Shown here piece by piece: positions 1-8,566 of a stretch of 64,000 bases of DNA (positions within the stretch are counted from its first letter, which is position 1; each line of letters starts with the position of its first letter). The notes under the pieces were generated by a model. That model searched no databases. It was not told the DNA's origin and saw only the letters and a list, made by a program, of their open reading frames with translations. Source of the stretch: Bacteroides thetaiotaomicron VPI-5482 (GTDB taxonomy: Bacteria; Bacteroidota; Bacteroidia; Bacteroidales; Bacteroidaceae); assembly GCF_000011065.1 (NCBI RefSeq), contig NC_004663.1:4216001-4280000 (forward strand), read 5' to 3'. Made by a program: the position numbers and the translations under genes.

Positions 1-1
1 G

Positions 2-3000
2 ATTGAACTAGCGCAAGATGGTCGGCTGTTGATTAATGGAAAATCAACTTTGTTTAAGGGAGTTGACAGACACGACCATAGTTCGGAGAATGGTCGTACG
101 GTATCTAAAGAAGAAATGGAAAAAGATGTGCAGTTGATGAAGTCATTGAATATTAATGCTGTACGTACTTCTCATTATCCTAATAATCCTTATTTCTATG
201 ATTTATGTGACAGATATGGTATATATGTTCTTTCCGAAGCCAATGTAGAATGCCATGGTCTTATGGCATTGTCCTCTGAACCTTCATGGGTGAAAGCATT
301 TACGGAACGCAGTGAGAATATGGTGCGACGCTATAAAAATCATGCTTCTATAGTCATGTGGTCGTTGGGCAACGAATCCGGTAATGGCATTAACTTTAAA
401 TCTGCTGCAGAGGCTGTTAAGAAGCTCGATGATACCCGTCCTACTCACTATGAAGGTAATAGCTCTTATTGCGATGTAACCAGTTCTATGTACCCCGATG
501 TGCAATGGCTGGAAAGCGTAGGGAAGGAGCGTTTACAGAAATTCCAGAATGGAGAAACGGTCAAACCTCATGTGGTTTGTGAATATGCTCATGCGATGGG
601 TAATTCAATCGGGAATTTCAAAGAATATTGGGAAACTTATGAGCGCTATCCTGCACTTGTCGGTGGCTTTATCTGGGACTGGGTAGATCAAAGTATTAAG
701 ATGCCTGCTCCGGATGGTTCCGGTTATTATATGGCCTTCGGAGGAGATTTTGGAGATACACCGAATGACGGTAATTTTTGCACGAATGGCGTAATCTTTT
801 CCGATCGTACATACTCTGCTAAGGCATACGAGGTGAAAAAAATACATCAGCCTGTATGGGTTGAGGCTATGGGAAATGGGACGTATAAACTGACTAATAA
901 GAGATTTCATGCAGGGTTGGATGACTTATATGGAAGGTATGAGATTGAAGAGGATGGAAAAGTTGTATTCTCGGCTAATCTGGAAGAATTGTCCTTGAAC
1001 GCACAGGACAGTAAGGTCATTACTATAGCTGATAATCAGATCAATAAAATTCCGGGAGCCGAATACTTTATAAAGTTCCGCTTCTGTCAAAAGCAAGATA
1101 CTGAATGGGAAAAGGCTGGATATGAGGTAGCATCAGAGCAATTCAAACTTTCTGATAGTGCGAAGCCTGTATTTAAAGCAGGAGAAGGTAGTATTGATCT
1201 GATAGAGACTGATGATGCATATCTGGTAAAAGGCTCGCAGTTTGAAGCGTCTTTTTCAAAGCAGCAGGGAACGATCTCTTCTTATACATTAAATGAATTG
1301 CCCATGATTAGTAAAGGGTTGGAATTGAATGCTTTCCGTGCTCCTACTGATAATGATAAGCAAGTGGATGGTGACTGGTATCAGAAAGGCTTGTATCAGA
1401 TGACTCTTGAACCTGGACATTGGAATGTGCGGAAAGAAGATAATAAGGTAACTCTGCAGATAGAGAATCTATATCGGGGAAAAACGGGTTTTGATTATCG
1501 AACTAATATAGAATATACGGTGGCTGCCGATGGTTCTATTTTGGTTAATAGCACTATTATTCCTTCAACAAAAGGTGTAATTATTCCCCGTATTGGTTAT
1601 CGTATGGAACTTCCGGAAGGCTTTGAACGCATGCGTTGGTATGGTCGCGGACCGTTGGAAAACTATGTTGACCGAAAAGATGCCACTTACGTAGGCGTGT
1701 ATGATGAGTTAGTATCTGATCAATGGGTGAACTATGTCAGAGCACAGGAAATGGGTAATCGCGAGGATCTGCGTTGGATTTCAATAACCAATCCTGATGG
1801 AATAGGCTTTGTCTTTATTGCAGGTGATAAGATGTCTGCTTCTGCTTTGCATGCAACAGCGCAGGATATGGTTGACCCTGCCAATCATCGTAGGTTGCTT
1901 CATAAGTATGAAGTACCGATGCGTAAAGAAACTGTTCTTTGTCTGGATGCTAATCAGCGTCCGCTTGGTAATGCCAGTTGTGGTCCTGGCCCGATGCAAA
2001 AGTATGAACTTCGTTCCCAGCCTACTGTTTTCAGTTTTATCATACTACCTTTGGAGAGAAGTTATTCGACAGAAGAACTTATAAAGAAGGCACGCGTACA
2101 GATGCCCGTATGTATGCCTGTATTGATAGAAAGAGATAACAATGGTTATTTGAATTTAAAGACTAATACTCCCGGAGCTACTGTTCATTATAGTCTGAAT
2201 GGCGGAGAAGAGAAGATATATACTGAACCTTTCGAATTTATTTCTGGTGGTCATGTGGAAGCATATGCCGTTTCAGAACAATTAGGAAAAAGTGCGAGAA
2301 CTTCAGCTGAATTTCCGATATATGTGGATCGTTCACTGTGGAAAATTGTATCAGTTAGTAGTGAGAATGGGGGTGAAGAGGCCCGTAACGCAATCGATGG
2401 TGATCTGAATACTATCTGGCATAGTCGGTGGAATGATCCTGTGGCTAAACATCCCCACGAAATAGTAGTGGATATGTCTTCATCACTTGAGATTGATAAG
2501 TTTATTTATCAACCTCGTAACTCTGAGAACGGACGTATCAAGGACTATGAGCTCTATTTCAGTAAAGATGGAAAGAACTGGGAAAACAAGACTAAAGGTC
2601 GTTTTGAAAATTCATCTTCTGCACAGTTTGTAACATTGGAGAAACCAATTGTGGCACGTTACTTTAAATTGATTGCTTTATCTGAAATTTATGGTCGGGA
2701 TTGGGCTTCGGCAGCAGAATTAAATGTCAATGCAGTCCGTAATTTATCGGGTGCATCTGAAGAGAGACAGAAGGTTGTATATGCGGATAGTGATGCTGAT
2801 GGAAGTATGAAATTGGCTGCGGATGGTGATATTAATACATTCTGGCATACGGTACATAACCAGTTCTATCTGGCTCCTTATCCTCATGAGATACAGATTG
2901 CATTAGCTAAAGAAACTACAGTAAAAGGTCTTAAATATACACCTCGTCAGGATTCTTCGGAAGGTAGAATCGGTAAATATGAAGTGTATATCAGCCATGA

Positions 3001-3178
3001 TGGCAAGGAGTGGGGAAAAGCTGTGGCTTCTGGTACATTTGCCGATTCAAAGGAAGTACAGACAGTTGAATTTAATCCATGTAAAGCACGTTATGTAAAA
3101 CTTCAGGCTCTGTCTGCTGTCATTAAAGAGGCTAAGATGGCTGCTGTGGCAGAGTTAGAGGTTCTCTTGGCTGAATAG
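2..3178 (+). CDS. GH2 family β-galactosidase-like enzyme with tandem discoidin domains (5' partial)
   Basis: The reading frame is open from base 2, so the N-terminal jelly-roll part of the gene lies outside the window. The visible part starts at the GH2 catalytic barrel. The general acid/base Glu of the WSLGNES motif is encoded at about 374-376, and the nucleophile Glu of CEYAHAMGNS at about 581-583. These match retaining GH2 β-galactosidases of the LacZ type. A β-galactosidase small-chain-like domain follows (about 1200-2080), then a short chitobiase-C-like segment, then two discoidin/F5-8 type C (CBM32-like) domains (about 2330-2740 and 2770-3170). The two share motifs such as DGDxNTxWH, so they look like an internal duplication. 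The enzyme probably works in the periplasm or at the surface on β-linked galactose side chains. It converges on the GH97 gene with a shared terminator between them. The exact substrate cannot be read from the sequence. Confidence 0.9.
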   Translation: MELAQDGRLLINGKSTLFKGVDRHDHSSENGRTVSKEEMEKDVQLMKSLNINAVRTSHYPNNPYFYDLCDRYGIYVLSEANVECHGLMALSSEPSWVKAFTERSENMVRRYKNHASIVMWSLGNESGNGINFKSAAEAVKKLDDTRPTHYEGNSSYCDVTSSMYPDVQWLESVGKERLQKFQNGETVKPHVVCEYAHAMGNSIGNFKEYWETYERYPALVGGFIWDWVDQSIKMPAPDGSGYYMAFGGDFGDTPNDGNFCTNGVIFSDRTYSAKAYEVKKIHQPVWVEAMGNGTYKLTNKRFHAGLDDLYGRYEIEEDGKVVFSANLEELSLNAQDSKVITIADNQINKIPGAEYFIKFRFCQKQDTEWEKAGYEVASEQFKLSDSAKPVFKAGEGSIDLIETDDAYLVKGSQFEASFSKQQGTISSYTLNELPMISKGLELNAFRAPTDNDKQVDGDWYQKGLYQMTLEPGHWNVRKEDNKVTLQIENLYRGKTGFDYRTNIEYTVAADGSILVNSTIIPSTKGVIIPRIGYRMELPEGFERMRWYGRGPLENYVDRKDATYVGVYDELVSDQWVNYVRAQEMGNREDLRWISITNPDGIGFVFIAGDKMSASALHATAQDMVDPANHRRLLHKYEVPMRKETVLCLDANQRPLGNASCGPGPMQKYELRSQPTVFSFIILPLERSYSTEELIKKARVQMPVCMPVLIERDNNGYLNLKTNTPGATVHYSLNGGEEKIYTEPFEFISGGHVEAYAVSEQLGKSARTSAEFPIYVDRSLWKIVSVSSENGGEEARNAIDGDLNTIWHSRWNDPVAKHPHEIVVDMSSSLEIDKFIYQPRNSENGRIKDYELYFSKDGKNWENKTKGRFENSSSAQFVTLEKPIVARYFKLIALSEIYGRDWASAAELNVNAVRNLSGASEERQKVVYADSDADGSMKLAADGDINTFWHTVHNQFYLAPYPHEIQIALAKETTVKGLKYTPRQDSSEGRIGKYEVYISHDGKEWGKAVASGTFADSKEVQTVEFNPCKARYVKLQALSAVIKEAKMAAVAELEVLLAE

Positions 3179-3201
3179 GAAAAGCGATAAAGAGTGTTAT
3201 G

Positions 3202-3248
3202 AAAAAGAGAGACTGCCTCATTTTTTGATTGGAGGCAGTCTCTTTTTT
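3202..3248. terminator. Bidirectional terminator between GH2 and GH97
   Basis: A perfect 12-bp stem (AGAGACTGCCTC at 3208-3219 with its complement at 3232-3243) has T-runs on both sides. It sits between two convergent genes, so it can end transcription from either side. Confidence 0.8.
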
Positions 3249-3280
3249 ATGGGAGATATCTTGATTTCTACAGTATAGGC

Positions 3281-5233
3281 TTATTCGAGAACAGCTGAAA
3301 ACCCACCATTTCTAGCCATTTTGACAGAAAGCTTTTGATTCTTATTCATTGCTGCCGATTTCATACGGTAATCCATTGCCTGATATCCTGCATTTATTCC
3401 ATCCTCAAACGAGGTTACACGGTAGGTCCTGCCATCTTTCAGGAAGTCGAGATTTATTTCAAATTCTCTTTCATTTTCCTTATCATTAGTCATCCCACCA
3501 ATAAACCATTTCTCTCCTTTACGCTTCGCAACGATTACATATTCACCTACTTTGGCTTCCAGAACAACTGTTTCATCCCATGTTACAGGTACTTGGGTAA
3601 TGAAACGAGTGCAATCTTCATTGCGGTAATATAAGGTCGGATTGTCTGCCAACATTTGTAAACCGCTTTCGAATATGACAAATAAAGCCATTTGGTATGC
3701 ACGGGTACCGATACTTGCAGAGTTAGGACGTTCGGAACGATAGATATTCGGTTGCATACTGATCATAGCTCCAGGAGTGTAATCCATAGGGCCTACCGCA
3801 TTTCTCATGAAAGGCAAGTAGATGCTATTCTCCGGCTTACAGCCTCCCATTTGTTCCATACCTCTGACCCCTTCATAGGATAATACATTGGGATACTTGT
3901 ATTCCAGTCCGGCCGGCTTGAATGATCCATGGAAGTCAACAAATAAATGATGTCTGGCTGCTTCTTGGGCTACTCGTTCGTAGTAGTTAACCATCCATTG
4001 ATCGCTGCGGTCCATGAAGTCTATTTTTACTCCCTTTATTCCCCATTCATTGAATGTTTTGAAAAGGTCAAAATTCTTTTCTACTGTTAACCAAGTCAGC
4101 CAAAGGACAATACCCACATTCTTTTCTTTTCCATAACGAATCAGCTCATGAAGGTCTACGTCCGGATTAGGAGTGTAAGGATCGCGTGTACTCTTGGCCC
4201 ATCCTTCATCCATAATAATGTAAGGGATTCCGAACTTGGATGCGAAATCAATGAAGTATTTGTATGTTTCCAAATTACAACCAGCTTTAAAGGTTACATC
4301 TTGCCCATACGGGGTTGCTCCGTTCCACCATTCCCAACTTACTTGCCCTGGTTTTATCCATGACACATCTTCTAACTGATTCTTATCAGCCAGTTTATAG
4401 GTCATAGTGTTCTCAACTAATTGCTTGTCTTCCTTGGTAATGACAAAGTAGCGCCATGGAAAGTTCCTTTTTCCACTTGTTTTAGCGATATATTCCGCTT
4501 CTTTTTCGATTTTGAGGCTGCGGTCTCCGTCTTCACCAAATGCAAGGGGGACTTTTGGAAAAATGGAGGATATGCCATTGGTCCCGTTTCCTTTCAGAAA
4601 CATGCAAGGATAGTCCGACAGATCAGATTCACTGATTAGTATCTTATATGATTTACGTGTATCAATGAGAACTGGAAGTACGGACATTTTATCCGATGGT
4701 TTCCATGAGTGACTGGAAATGTGTGTGTACGGCTCTTCATAAGCTGTTTTGAACCCTCCCGGCTGTTGGAGATGTAATAAATAGTCTGTCGGGAACTGCA
4801 ATGAAAGGTCTTCTCCCAATACTTCGATTTCTCCTTTTTGGCGGGTGATAAAACGATAGGCTATTCCATCGTTAAAAGCACGGAATTCTACTGAGTAGTT
4901 TCCTTTAAAATTGAGTAGAAGTTGGTTATATTCGTTATTGATCGTTGAAAATTTCAGTGGAACGACAGGGGTTAAGGTTTCTTTTATTTTGTTCTGTTTT
5001 TGTCCGGACAGTTTGGGATGTTCGCCCAATATTTTATCTTTTAGTTTAAGTTGGAGATAATTGTCTTTCAACAGAACTTCATCATTGCAGGCTACGTCAT
5101 AGTAGATTTTGTCGGTGAGGCGGACGGATACTTTTATTTCTCCGTTCGGGGAACTTAATTCTACATTCTTTTGTGCTTGTGCATGTAGCACTAATCCACA
5201 AATAAATAGGAATAATAAGAGTAACTTTCTCAT
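3281..5233 (-). CDS. GH97 glycoside hydrolase, probably the retaining (α-galactosidase-type) subgroup
   Basis: A 650-residue protein with a signal peptide (about residues 1-20). The GH97 layout is visible: an N-terminal β-sandwich, a central (β/α)8 barrel and a C-terminal β-domain. Known GH97 enzymes are either inverting α-glucosidases of the SusB type, with a glutamate base, or retaining α-galactosidases, with an aspartate nucleophile. Here the barrel strand reads VKIDFMDR, with Asp405 at the expected nucleophile position. Glu454 in SYEGVRG is a candidate acid/base. This favours the retaining type. The gene is at the 3' end of PUL 1, separated from the upstream DUF1735 gene by 275 bases that contain a strong hairpin and a promoter-like box. 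It may therefore be transcribed partly on its own. Sugar specificity is inferred, not shown. Confidence 0.88.
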   Translation of the reverse strand: MRKLLLLFLFICGLVLHAQAQKNVELSSPNGEIKVSVRLTDKIYYDVACNDEVLLKDNYLQLKLKDKILGEHPKLSGQKQNKIKETLTPVVPLKFSTINNEYNQLLLNFKGNYSVEFRAFNDGIAYRFITRQKGEIEVLGEDLSLQFPTDYLLHLQQPGGFKTAYEEPYTHISSHSWKPSDKMSVLPVLIDTRKSYKILISESDLSDYPCMFLKGNGTNGISSIFPKVPLAFGEDGDRSLKIEKEAEYIAKTSGKRNFPWRYFVITKEDKQLVENTMTYKLADKNQLEDVSWIKPGQVSWEWWNGATPYGQDVTFKAGCNLETYKYFIDFASKFGIPYIIMDEGWAKSTRDPYTPNPDVDLHELIRYGKEKNVGIVLWLTWLTVEKNFDLFKTFNEWGIKGVKIDFMDRSDQWMVNYYERVAQEAARHHLFVDFHGSFKPAGLEYKYPNVLSYEGVRGMEQMGGCKPENSIYLPFMRNAVGPMDYTPGAMISMQPNIYRSERPNSASIGTRAYQMALFVIFESGLQMLADNPTLYYRNEDCTRFITQVPVTWDETVVLEAKVGEYVIVAKRKGEKWFIGGMTNDKENEREFEINLDFLKDGRTYRVTSFEDGINAGYQAMDYRMKSAAMNKNQKLSVKMARNGGFSAVLE

Positions 5234-5296
5234 TGTTTTAGATCATCAATATGTTATATTTATAATATGAGTTATTTCTTTATGAATTAAATTTGC

Positions 5297-5304
5297 CAAA
5301 TATA
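5297..5304 (-). promoter_or_regulatory. Bacteroides -7 box upstream of GH97
   Basis: The minus strand reads TATATTTG, which fits the Bacteroides -7 consensus TAnnTTTG. It lies 64 bases upstream of the GH97 start and beyond the 5339-5389 hairpin in the direction of transcription. No clear -33 box was seen. Confidence 0.45.
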
Positions 5305-5338
5305 AGTATTTTTAATCTAAGTAAGGCTGTTTATGAAT

Positions 5339-5389
5339 AAAAAGTGACACTTATAGCGAAGTTGCTAACTAAGCTAAGTGTCACTTTTT
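5339..5389. terminator. Strong hairpin between the DUF1735 gene and GH97
   Basis: A perfect 15-bp inverted repeat (AAAAAGTGACACTTA at 5339-5353 with its complement at 5375-5389) encloses a 21-base loop that contains a smaller TAGC/GCTA pairing. The A/T ends would give a U-tract in both directions. It probably ends or attenuates the main PUL 1 operon before GH97. Confidence 0.7.
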
Positions 5390-5508
5390 ATTTGGCAATA
5401 ATTATTCTTTCTCCAATCAGATTGAGCATATAGTTTAAATGCTCCTTAGTATAGAATCAAACCATTGACTTGATATATTTCATTGAGTAGGGATATAATA
5501 TTGCATTT

Positions 5509-6513
5509 TTACCATTGAATAGCTTGGTCTTGGTCTGGTATTAGAGTATTAATCTTTCGTTCCATGAGCAATGAACCGCTAGCTCTGTACGAAGTAGGAA
5601 CATTGGATGAGGTTACGTCATCATAACTATATTCCATTCTTAATACATGATAACGATGCAATAGATAAGGCTGATTTGTATCCATTTCATCCCAAATCTC
5701 ATAGGTAGGATTACCTATTATTTGGAAATTTATTGCCGGGTTGGTAGCTGTTATTGTCAGATTACCTGTTTTTTTTGTTTCAGTTTCTTCTATAGGTTTT
5801 TCGAACTTGACATTAATTTTGTAAGTTTCCCGGTCGATTGAGTTATCTTCCTTCGTTCCGACATAGAAAAATACTGTATTTTCATCAACGACGTGTGCTC
5901 TTCGATTATCAACTACTAATGGATCGTCATTAGAGCCAGCAAAATAAATATTCATTGCTGTTGCAGAATAATTGCCTGAGTAATCATTATATGGCAAAAC
6001 ATGGAGTAATGCTTTACGCCAGCCTTTCCGTTTATTGGTCACATATGAAGGATCTTCTTCAACGGTCAGAGGTAATACCCATTCTTTTGACAGGTTTAGT
6101 CCAGAAAACTTAAATTTGATAGGGAATAATTCCTTTCTTGTGCCTGCAGGCATATAGCAGGTAGGTGCTGTAAATTCATAGTTTTGCTCAGGTAATAATT
6201 CATACCATAAATCTTTTCTCAACTCATGGTAGTTGGCTAGATTTAGAGCAACCAGCGTGTCTGGGTCCACAGCAATACGAACATTCAAGTCTCTATCTAA
6301 TGGGGTTGATCCGCTGACTAGCACCGGGAGATCATATACAACTTCTCCGTTAGGTTTGTATCGTACATAGATATCAGACACCTCTTCACTGCCTATAGGT
6401 GCTTTCAAGGAGATCATATGTGAATAAAGTTCGTCTTTCCATTCGTCATTACATGCACTAAAGAAAGATAGTGCAGCAAACATTGTAACTATATAAATTA
6501 TTCTTCTTTTCAT
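5509..6513 (-). CDS. DUF1735-type PUL surface lipoprotein, candidate glycan-binding protein
   Basis: A 334-residue lipoprotein with a signal sequence ending at a Cys near residue 20 (FFSACND). The N-terminal half has the all-β pattern of the DUF1735 (BT_3987-like) domain, with the typical stretch in which a PAGT segment precedes paired β-strands. The C-terminal half looks like the DUF4361/lipocalin-like module that often follows it. Such proteins usually sit directly after SusD and are thought to bind glycans at the cell surface. The gene starts 18 bases after the SusD stop, so the two are co-transcribed. No enzymatic motif is visible. The binding role comes from family and position only. Confidence 0.75.
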   Translation of the reverse strand: MKRRIIYIVTMFAALSFFSACNDEWKDELYSHMISLKAPIGSEEVSDIYVRYKPNGEVVYDLPVLVSGSTPLDRDLNVRIAVDPDTLVALNLANYHELRKDLWYELLPEQNYEFTAPTCYMPAGTRKELFPIKFKFSGLNLSKEWVLPLTVEEDPSYVTNKRKGWRKALLHVLPYNDYSGNYSATAMNIYFAGSNDDPLVVDNRRAHVVDENTVFFYVGTKEDNSIDRETYKINVKFEKPIEETETKKTGNLTITATNPAINFQIIGNPTYEIWDEMDTNQPYLLHRYHVLRMEYSYDDVTSSNVPTSYRASGSLLMERKINTLIPDQDQAIQW

Positions 6514-6531
6514 TTTTATCTTCTTTTTATA

Positions 6532-8556
6532 TTAATCGAAAGTTTCCCAGCCAGGAGCTTGTGTCATCCGTCTATTCCACTGTAGCTCTCTTTCCAGAAT
6601 AGGCCAGAAGTACATTTTACGTGAGAAGTTGGCTTGTAGATTCTCGACTCTTACACGTTCATAGAATCTTTCTTTAGTAGCTTCTGTCATTAATACATTG
6701 CAACCGTAGATCTGCTCCGATTCCTCGATAGCTACATTTTTCCAGCGTCTTAAATCGTGGTAGCGCTGGTTCTCTCCCATAAACTCAACTTGTCGTTCAT
6801 GCATTAATTTTTTGCGGAATAATGTTTGGTCGTTATATACTTCCTGTTCATAATCTGGCATTCCGGCACGAATACGAACTCTTGAGACTGATTTACTCAT
6901 TTCTTCCGTATTGCGTGAAACTACCATCGTTTCTCCTTGCCAGTTTGTTACCTCATAACTATTACCTGGAGTAAGTTCATTTAAAGCTTCTGCATACATC
7001 AAAAGAATATCGGCATAGCGAATTGCGACATCTACTTTATCATAGATCTTTCCATTATTTGTATTACAATCATTTGGATTGATGAATTTCATCATTCCAA
7101 TTCCAGTTGGTATCCATTTATCAGATCCGTTTTTGCGTCCTTCTTTGTTGCCTCTGTAATACCATATTTGTTGGTTACGATATTCTGCATCTTTGGCACT
7201 GGCAAATGGCCAAAAAGCACCGCTAAATGCTACACTGGCATAAAAGCGCGGTTCTCGGTTGGCATATTCTTTCCATACATTCGGGCGAAGCTGCGGATAT
7301 TTTCCTGCTTTGTATTCATCTTCGGTAACAAAACGTTTACTTGCGTCGCAAGTGTCCAAGAAATGTTGCAAATTAAAGGCGTCACCATTTGCCATATCGT
7401 AAGCATCACATTGTTTAGCGGTTAAACCATGACGATTCTCTCCTCCTGCAAAGGTCGGCATTTGATTTCTGACGAGATAATTCACTTGATCTGCTAAAGA
7501 GTTATTACCACGAGTAAAGATTAATTCTTCATTTTCATTTGCATATAAATCTCCGTTAAAAATCGAACGATATGATTCAAACGGATCGATATTTGCCCAC
7601 CCATCAGGAAAGTTTTTGGTAGAATATTTTGCGTTGTATGGAGGCTTAACTGTAGCTGGATAAGTATTGTCTCCTTTATCTTGATAGTCTGCGATATGTA
7701 ACTCATAACGACCTAAATCAATTACATCTTTTGCTGCTGCAGCGGCTCTTGCCCATTTACTTTCATCATATGTTTGTGACATTAATATACGGCCTTGATC
7801 ATCAACAAAGTCTGTAAACTTATCGGGATCATTTGGTAATGGATTATTGAGTGGACTAGCGGAGTATAATAAAACTTTTGCACGTACAGCTAGTGCTGCG
7901 CCCTTTGTTGCCCGCGCAATATTTTGTCTGTCTCGTCTGTCAGGCAGATCGTTAGCTGCAAGTATCATCTCTTTATCAATATAGTCTACTACTTCATCAT
8001 ATGTAGCTCTTGGACAGGACATGCCTATATATGTTTCATCAATACTGATTGTTTCATCAGGAATTAAGGGTACTGGACCATATCTTCTAAGTAGTAACCA
8101 ATAGAAGTAAGCTCTTAAGAAACGGGCTTGTGCCTTTTTGTCTAAGATCTCTTCTTTTGTCAATTCTTCGTTAATATCTACATTATTGATCATGATGGAA
8201 GCTTGGCGTACACCTTCATAACAACGGATATAAGAGTCATTTACCCAACCGTTATCATATTGTCCAAATTTAAGAGCGTTGTAATTTACAGCACCATCGC
8301 TTTCATTAAAAATAATATCGTCCGAATAATTGGAGAGTGTAAATTTGATAAGTCCGTATTCTATATTCGAACCATTTAAAAGCCCATAGCATTTAGCTAA
8401 CCATTCTTCAGTAAATTGTTTACTTTTGAAGATTTTTTCTTCACTTTGTCGGTCGTTGAAGAAACGTTCTACACTTAGATAGTCTGAACAGGAAGATAAA
8501 CTAACTCCTAGTCCAATACTGAACGCAATGGCTAATAATATATGTTTCTTTTTCAT
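6532..8556 (-). CDS. SusD/RagB-family outer-membrane glycan-binding lipoprotein (PUL 1)
   Basis: A 674-residue protein with a lipoprotein signal (LSSCSDY, Cys near residue 23). The SusD fold features are present: helical TPR-like segments such as ARFLRAYFYWLLLRRYGPVPLI in the first third, and the C-terminal RYADILLMYAEALNE and ERQVEFMGENQRYHDLRRW segments, which are diagnostic for the RagB/SusD family. It caps the SusC transporter encoded 10 bases upstream and captures oligosaccharide for import. It is somewhat longer than the usual 500-600 residues, which suggests extra surface loops. The substrate cannot be deduced. Confidence 0.95.
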   Translation of the reverse strand: MKKKHILLAIAFSIGLGVSLSSCSDYLSVERFFNDRQSEEKIFKSKQFTEEWLAKCYGLLNGSNIEYGLIKFTLSNYSDDIIFNESDGAVNYNALKFGQYDNGWVNDSYIRCYEGVRQASIMINNVDINEELTKEEILDKKAQARFLRAYFYWLLLRRYGPVPLIPDETISIDETYIGMSCPRATYDEVVDYIDKEMILAANDLPDRRDRQNIARATKGAALAVRAKVLLYSASPLNNPLPNDPDKFTDFVDDQGRILMSQTYDESKWARAAAAAKDVIDLGRYELHIADYQDKGDNTYPATVKPPYNAKYSTKNFPDGWANIDPFESYRSIFNGDLYANENEELIFTRGNNSLADQVNYLVRNQMPTFAGGENRHGLTAKQCDAYDMANGDAFNLQHFLDTCDASKRFVTEDEYKAGKYPQLRPNVWKEYANREPRFYASVAFSGAFWPFASAKDAEYRNQQIWYYRGNKEGRKNGSDKWIPTGIGMMKFINPNDCNTNNGKIYDKVDVAIRYADILLMYAEALNELTPGNSYEVTNWQGETMVVSRNTEEMSKSVSRVRIRAGMPDYEQEVYNDQTLFRKKLMHERQVEFMGENQRYHDLRRWKNVAIEESEQIYGCNVLMTEATKERFYERVRVENLQANFSRKMYFWPILERELQWNRRMTQAPGWETFD

Positions 8557-8566
8557 GTCTTTGATA

